A stretch of 8,148 bases of DNA. It comes from JAYFNU01 sp964458545 (GTDB lineage Bacteria; Bacillota; Clostridia; Oscillospirales; Ruminococcaceae). The position numbers were made by a program, and so were the translations under genes. Positions within the stretch are counted from its first letter, which is position 1, and every line of letters starts with the position of its first letter. Below are positions 6,115-8,148 of this stretch, one piece after another. The notes under the pieces are model-generated. The model made no database searches. It was not told the origin of the DNA and saw only the letters and a program-made list of their open reading frames with translations. Location: assembly GCA_964458545.1 (NCBI GenBank), contig CAYWJF010000069.1:1-8148 (forward strand), read 5' to 3'.

Positions 6115-7044
6115 ATGGCTTGGTGTTTTTACGTTTTAATTGCCTTAGCTGTACTATACCTTGTTTTAAGTGTAATTGTCGCAAGTGTCTGCCTCGGTAT
6201 GCTCTGCACCACCAAGCAACGCCATACGTTTGAGTACGCGAGAAGCTTTGATACCGACAACGGCTTTGGCGAGAGCTTTAAAGCCTACGACAGTTGGGAC
6301 AAAACCGATTTTGAACTGCAAAGCGACGACGTGTTACTAAAGGGCACCTATATTGTAAACCCGAACGATAAGGGAAAAAGGAAGAAGGTCGCCGTCATCT
6401 GCCACGGACACACTATGAACCGGCTCGCGGCTGTAAAGTACGCGAAGACCTTCTATGAGTGCGGCTTTAGTATTATGACCTACGACGCGCGTTATTTCGG
6501 TGAGTCAGGCGGCGAAATATGCACCCTTGGGCTTCACGAAAGACGCGACCTTGCTAATATAACAAGGTTTACCCGCACCGTTTTCGGCGAGGACTGCATT
6601 ATAGGCTACCACGGCGAATCTATGGGCGCGGCGACGGTGCTCCTTGCGCTCGACTATGAAAAGCCCGATTTTGTCATAGCCGACTGCCCCTTCTCAGATA
6701 CCATGGCGCTGCTTCGTTATCTCGTGGGAAAGGTAGCGCATTTTCCGTGGATACCTACGCTTGCGTTTGCGCGGCTTATGGCTATAAACCGCTACGACTA
6801 CGACTTTAAAAAGGTAAGTCCAATAGAGTCGGTTAAAAAAAGCGAAGTGCCTATCTGCTTTATCCATGGGCTTAACGATACCTTTATCCCCTGCGAGCAC
6901 AGCCGTAAAATGTTTGCCGTCTGTCGCAACGAAAAGAGCGAGCTTCACCTTTTCGAGGGCGCGGAACACGCCTATTCCAATAAGACCGACCCCGCACGCT
7001 ACGACGAAACGGTACGGGAATTTATTAAAAAATGCGGTTTTTAA
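6115..7044 (+). CDS. Membrane-anchored alpha/beta hydrolase (YqkD-like)
   Basis: A 309-residue serine hydrolase with one N-terminal membrane segment (about 5-31) and a complete catalytic domain. 'ICHGHTMNR' (95-103) is the oxyanion loop after strand 3. 'GYHGESMGAA' (164-173) is the nucleophile elbow, with S169. D255 in 'HGLNDTFIP' and H285 in 'GAEHAYS' complete the triad. The overall plan, a short anchor then a compact hydrolase of about 300 residues, resembles Bacillus YqkD and related esterase/peptidase-like proteins; this link is by memory of the family. No lipobox is present. Positive residues (K34, R36) just after the segment favour a cytoplasmic catalytic domain by the positive-inside rule, which is an inference. 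AAGGAGG (6102-6108) overlaps the end of the MFS gene and lies 6 nt before the ATG, so translation is probably coupled. A strong terminator follows. Substrate unknown: ester, amide or acyl compound handled by the transporter is plausible. Confidence 0.88.
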   Translation: MAWCFYVLIALAVLYLVLSVIVASVCLGMLCTTKQRHTFEYARSFDTDNGFGESFKAYDSWDKTDFELQSDDVLLKGTYIVNPNDKGKRKKVAVICHGHTMNRLAAVKYAKTFYECGFSIMTYDARYFGESGGEICTLGLHERRDLANITRFTRTVFGEDCIIGYHGESMGAATVLLALDYEKPDFVIADCPFSDTMALLRYLVGKVAHFPWIPTLAFARLMAINRYDYDFKKVSPIESVKKSEVPICFIHGLNDTFIPCEHSRKMFAVCRNEKSELHLFEGAEHAYSNKTDPARYDETVREFIKKCGF

Positions 7045-7054
7045 CCGCTTAGAT

Positions 7055-7086
7055 AAAAAGGACGCGTGCAGCGCGTCCTTTTTTGT
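7055..7086 (+). terminator. Rho-independent terminator of the MFS-hydrolase operon
   Basis: A perfect 12-bp stem (7055-7066 with 7072-7083), 5-nt loop, GC-rich core flanked by AAAAA and TTTTTT. The A-run on the left means it could also work on the minus strand. A smaller 6-bp hairpin (7034-7039 with 7043-7048) spans the stop codon just before it. Confidence 0.9.
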
Positions 7087-7096
7087 CATTATGACA
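7084..7096. promoter_or_regulatory. Perfect 13-bp palindrome, candidate operator
   Basis: TGTCAT-T-ATGACA is an exact 6-1-6 inverted repeat directly after the terminator and 65 bp before the ribosome site of the next gene. Its placement suits a dimeric repressor or activator controlling that gene. I do not recognise the regulator. Confidence 0.4.
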
Positions 7097-7117
7097 TATA
7101 GAAAAAAACTTTAACAG

Positions 7118-7123
7118 TAGAAT
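7118..7123 (+). promoter_or_regulatory. Possible -10 element of the coiled-coil gene
   Basis: TAGAAT matches five of six -10 positions and sits 25 nt before the GGAGG ribosome site. No clear -35 stands at 16-18 bp, consistent with either an activator-dependent promoter at the nearby palindrome or a wrong call. Confidence 0.3.
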
Positions 7124-7148
7124 AATTAATATGAAGCTCTTTTTACAC

Positions 7149-7153
7149 GGAGG
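7149..7153 (+). promoter_or_regulatory. Ribosome binding site that decides the start of the coiled-coil gene
   Basis: GGAGG (extended to GGAGGTG) lies 7 nt before ATG 7161. An in-frame ATG at 7131 has only AT-rich sequence upstream, so translation most likely begins at 7161. Confidence 0.85.
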
Positions 7154-7160
7154 TGAAAAG

Positions 7161-8057
7161 ATGGATTTTACAGGGATGGCTGCGTTATCGCAGAAGATTA
7201 ACTCGATGACGCTCTCGCTTCAAAAGAGCGAGACCAAAATAAAATTCAAGAAAAAGACGGAAGACGCGAACAAAACCGAAAGGCAAAGACTAATCGAAAG
7301 CCTTCAAAAGCAGGTGGACGAGCAGAAGAAGAACAATACCCTTTCGGCGATAGATACAAAGCTGCGCTCTGGCAAGGTGCTTTCGGCGAGCGAGCTTAGC
7401 TATTTAAAGCAGAACCACCCCGAGCTTTATGAAAAGGCTATGGAGGTTAAGCGCGAGCGTCAGCAGTACGAAAACGAGCTAAAAGCGTGCAAAACGAAGG
7501 ACGATGTTCAGCGAGTACGCGCGTCTAAGCTTATGAATATGGCGGCGGAGGTTTCGGCTATAGCGAACAACCCGCATATCCCCGACGGCAAGAAGTACGA
7601 GCTTATGGTACAGATTAATAAGCGCGCAGAGGGTATCGCCGAGGCGCATAACGAGTTTGTGCGCTCGGGAGAATATAACGCTCTTCCCACCGACGCGGAG
7701 GTGCTTGAGGAGATTAAGGAAGGCAAGCTTCCCGAGGATTACTTAGAGCCCGAGGAAGCTGTCGAGGAACCCGCGGAAGCTGAAGAAACCGAGAAAACCG
7801 AGACTTCTGATATTTCGGCGGAAAAGCCTGAGGTTAAAGAAACGAAGTCAACGGCTTTTGAAAAAGCTGAGTTTGAGTTTGAGCTTCCTATAGCTGACAG
7901 AAGCGGAAAGCCCAAGACGGTCAAGATAAGACCGAAATCTAACAGCGAAAAGGACCTTAAACAGTGGCGTGCCGCATATAGTATTTATCTTAAGGCGAGC
8001 AGACCTTCATTTAATCAGCAAGACTTTTCAGGAATCTTTTTCAATAAAAAAGCATAA
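7161..8057 (+). CDS. Uncharacterised Lys/Glu-rich coiled-coil protein
   Basis: A 298-residue protein I cannot assign to a named family. It has no signal peptide, membrane segment or cysteine-based metal site, so it should be cytoplasmic. Visible parts: a short hydrophobic N-terminal segment 'MDFTGMAALSQKI' (1-13); a charged helix likely to form a coiled coil (18-58); a conserved-looking helical core (62-172) with 'SASELSYLKQNHPELYEKA' (75-93) and 'IANNPHIPDGKKYELM' (134-149); an acidic, Glu/Thr-rich disordered linker (180-230); and a basic C-terminal segment (245-298) with 'AAYSIYLKASRP' (271-282). Proteins of this general build occur in Clostridia genomes as hypothetical proteins, by recollection only. 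It is a single-gene unit between two terminators with a palindrome upstream. A structural, assembly or scaffold role is possible, but nothing in the sequence shows a reaction. Confidence 0.85.
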   Translation: MDFTGMAALSQKINSMTLSLQKSETKIKFKKKTEDANKTERQRLIESLQKQVDEQKKNNTLSAIDTKLRSGKVLSASELSYLKQNHPELYEKAMEVKRERQQYENELKACKTKDDVQRVRASKLMNMAAEVSAIANNPHIPDGKKYELMVQINKRAEGIAEAHNEFVRSGEYNALPTDAEVLEEIKEGKLPEDYLEPEEAVEEPAEAEETEKTETSDISAEKPEVKETKSTAFEKAEFEFELPIADRSGKPKTVKIRPKSNSEKDLKQWRAAYSIYLKASRPSFNQQDFSGIFFNKKA

Positions 8058-8096
8058 AAGGAACGGCGTATTCTCGGAATACGCCGTTCTTTAATT
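8058..8096 (+). terminator. Rho-independent terminator of the coiled-coil gene
   Basis: A 16-bp stem with one G-U pair (8058-8073 with 8077-8092) starts right after the stop codon and closes on a 3-nt loop. The T-tract is short (CTTTAATT), but the stem is long and stable. Confidence 0.8.
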
Positions 8097-8109
8097 GTGC
8101 TTTAGCAAC

Positions 8110-8134
8110 GAACCACGCGCGAAGCGCGGGGTTC
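8110..8134. repeat. Palindromic hairpin at the right edge
   Basis: GAACC and CGCGC pair with GCGCG and GGTTC around a GAA loop, with one A-G mismatch (11 positions per arm). It is not followed by a T-tract, so it is not an ordinary terminator. It could be a short dispersed palindromic repeat or the start of a leader outside the window. Confidence 0.45.
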
Positions 8135-8148
8135 AAAAACCGCCCGCT

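Noticed and set aside
6184..6210. Possible lipobox cysteine after the hydrolase membrane segment
   Set aside because: The residues before C26 (ASV) and C31 (GML) do not fit a lipobox, and there are no basic residues at the N-terminus, so a lipoprotein signal is unlikely.
7131..7160. ATG start ten codons upstream for the coiled-coil gene
   Set aside because: No ribosome site precedes it, while GGAGG stands 7 nt before ATG 7161.
8126..8144. tRNA T-arm-like string (GGTTCAAAAACC) near the right edge
   Set aside because: The required upstream tRNA body would overlap the terminator at 8058-8092, and no D-arm or anticodon arm can be placed.

Overview
The window reads like a chromosomal segment of an uncultured anaerobic member of the Clostridia (Bacillota). 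Evidence: strong purine-rich Shine-Dalgarno sites (AAGGAG, AAGGAGG, GGAGG), SigA-type promoters with exact TATAAT boxes, short hairpin terminators after most genes, and gene types common in gut Clostridia (family 5 solute-binding protein, MATE exporter, TM1586-type nitroreductase, ferritin-like protein). A run of 10 Ns at 3789-3798 shows that this is a scaffolded draft or metagenomic assembly. The assignment to class is an inference; no rRNA or other phylogenetic marker is present.

Layout, left to right: (1) 1-851, the 3' part of an oligopeptide-binding (OppA/SBP family 5) gene that ends earlier than the family normally does, then a terminator. (2) 1031-2437, a MATE exporter with its own good promoter and a hairpin after it. 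(3) 2525-3766, a ferritin-like protein containing three helix hairpins that share the same E...(E/D)xxH spacing. (4) 3789-3798, an assembly gap that falls in what is probably the terminator between converging genes. (5) 3806-4546 on the minus strand, a TM1586-type nitroreductase, divergent from (6) 4755-6113, an MFS transporter, which is followed 1 nt later by (7) 6115-7044, a membrane-anchored alpha/beta hydrolase; 6 and 7 form a two-gene operon ending in a strong terminator. (8) 7161-8057, a lysine/glutamate-rich coiled-coil protein of unknown function, preceded by a perfect 13-bp palindrome and followed by a terminator. (9) 8110-8148, a palindromic end segment.

Most genes look like separate transcription units, so no pathway spans the window. 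The only clear functional pairing is the MFS transporter with the alpha/beta hydrolase, which suggests import or export of a compound and hydrolysis of an ester, amide or similar bond in it. The ferritin-like protein and the nitroreductase both fit redox or metal stress themes, but they are convergent and share no visible control.

There is no CRISPR array, transposase, phage structural gene, tRNA or rRNA. No complete new system is evident. The best leads are the triple-hairpin ferritin-like protein with an N-terminal Cys/His cluster, and the uncharacterised coiled-coil gene with its upstream palindrome.
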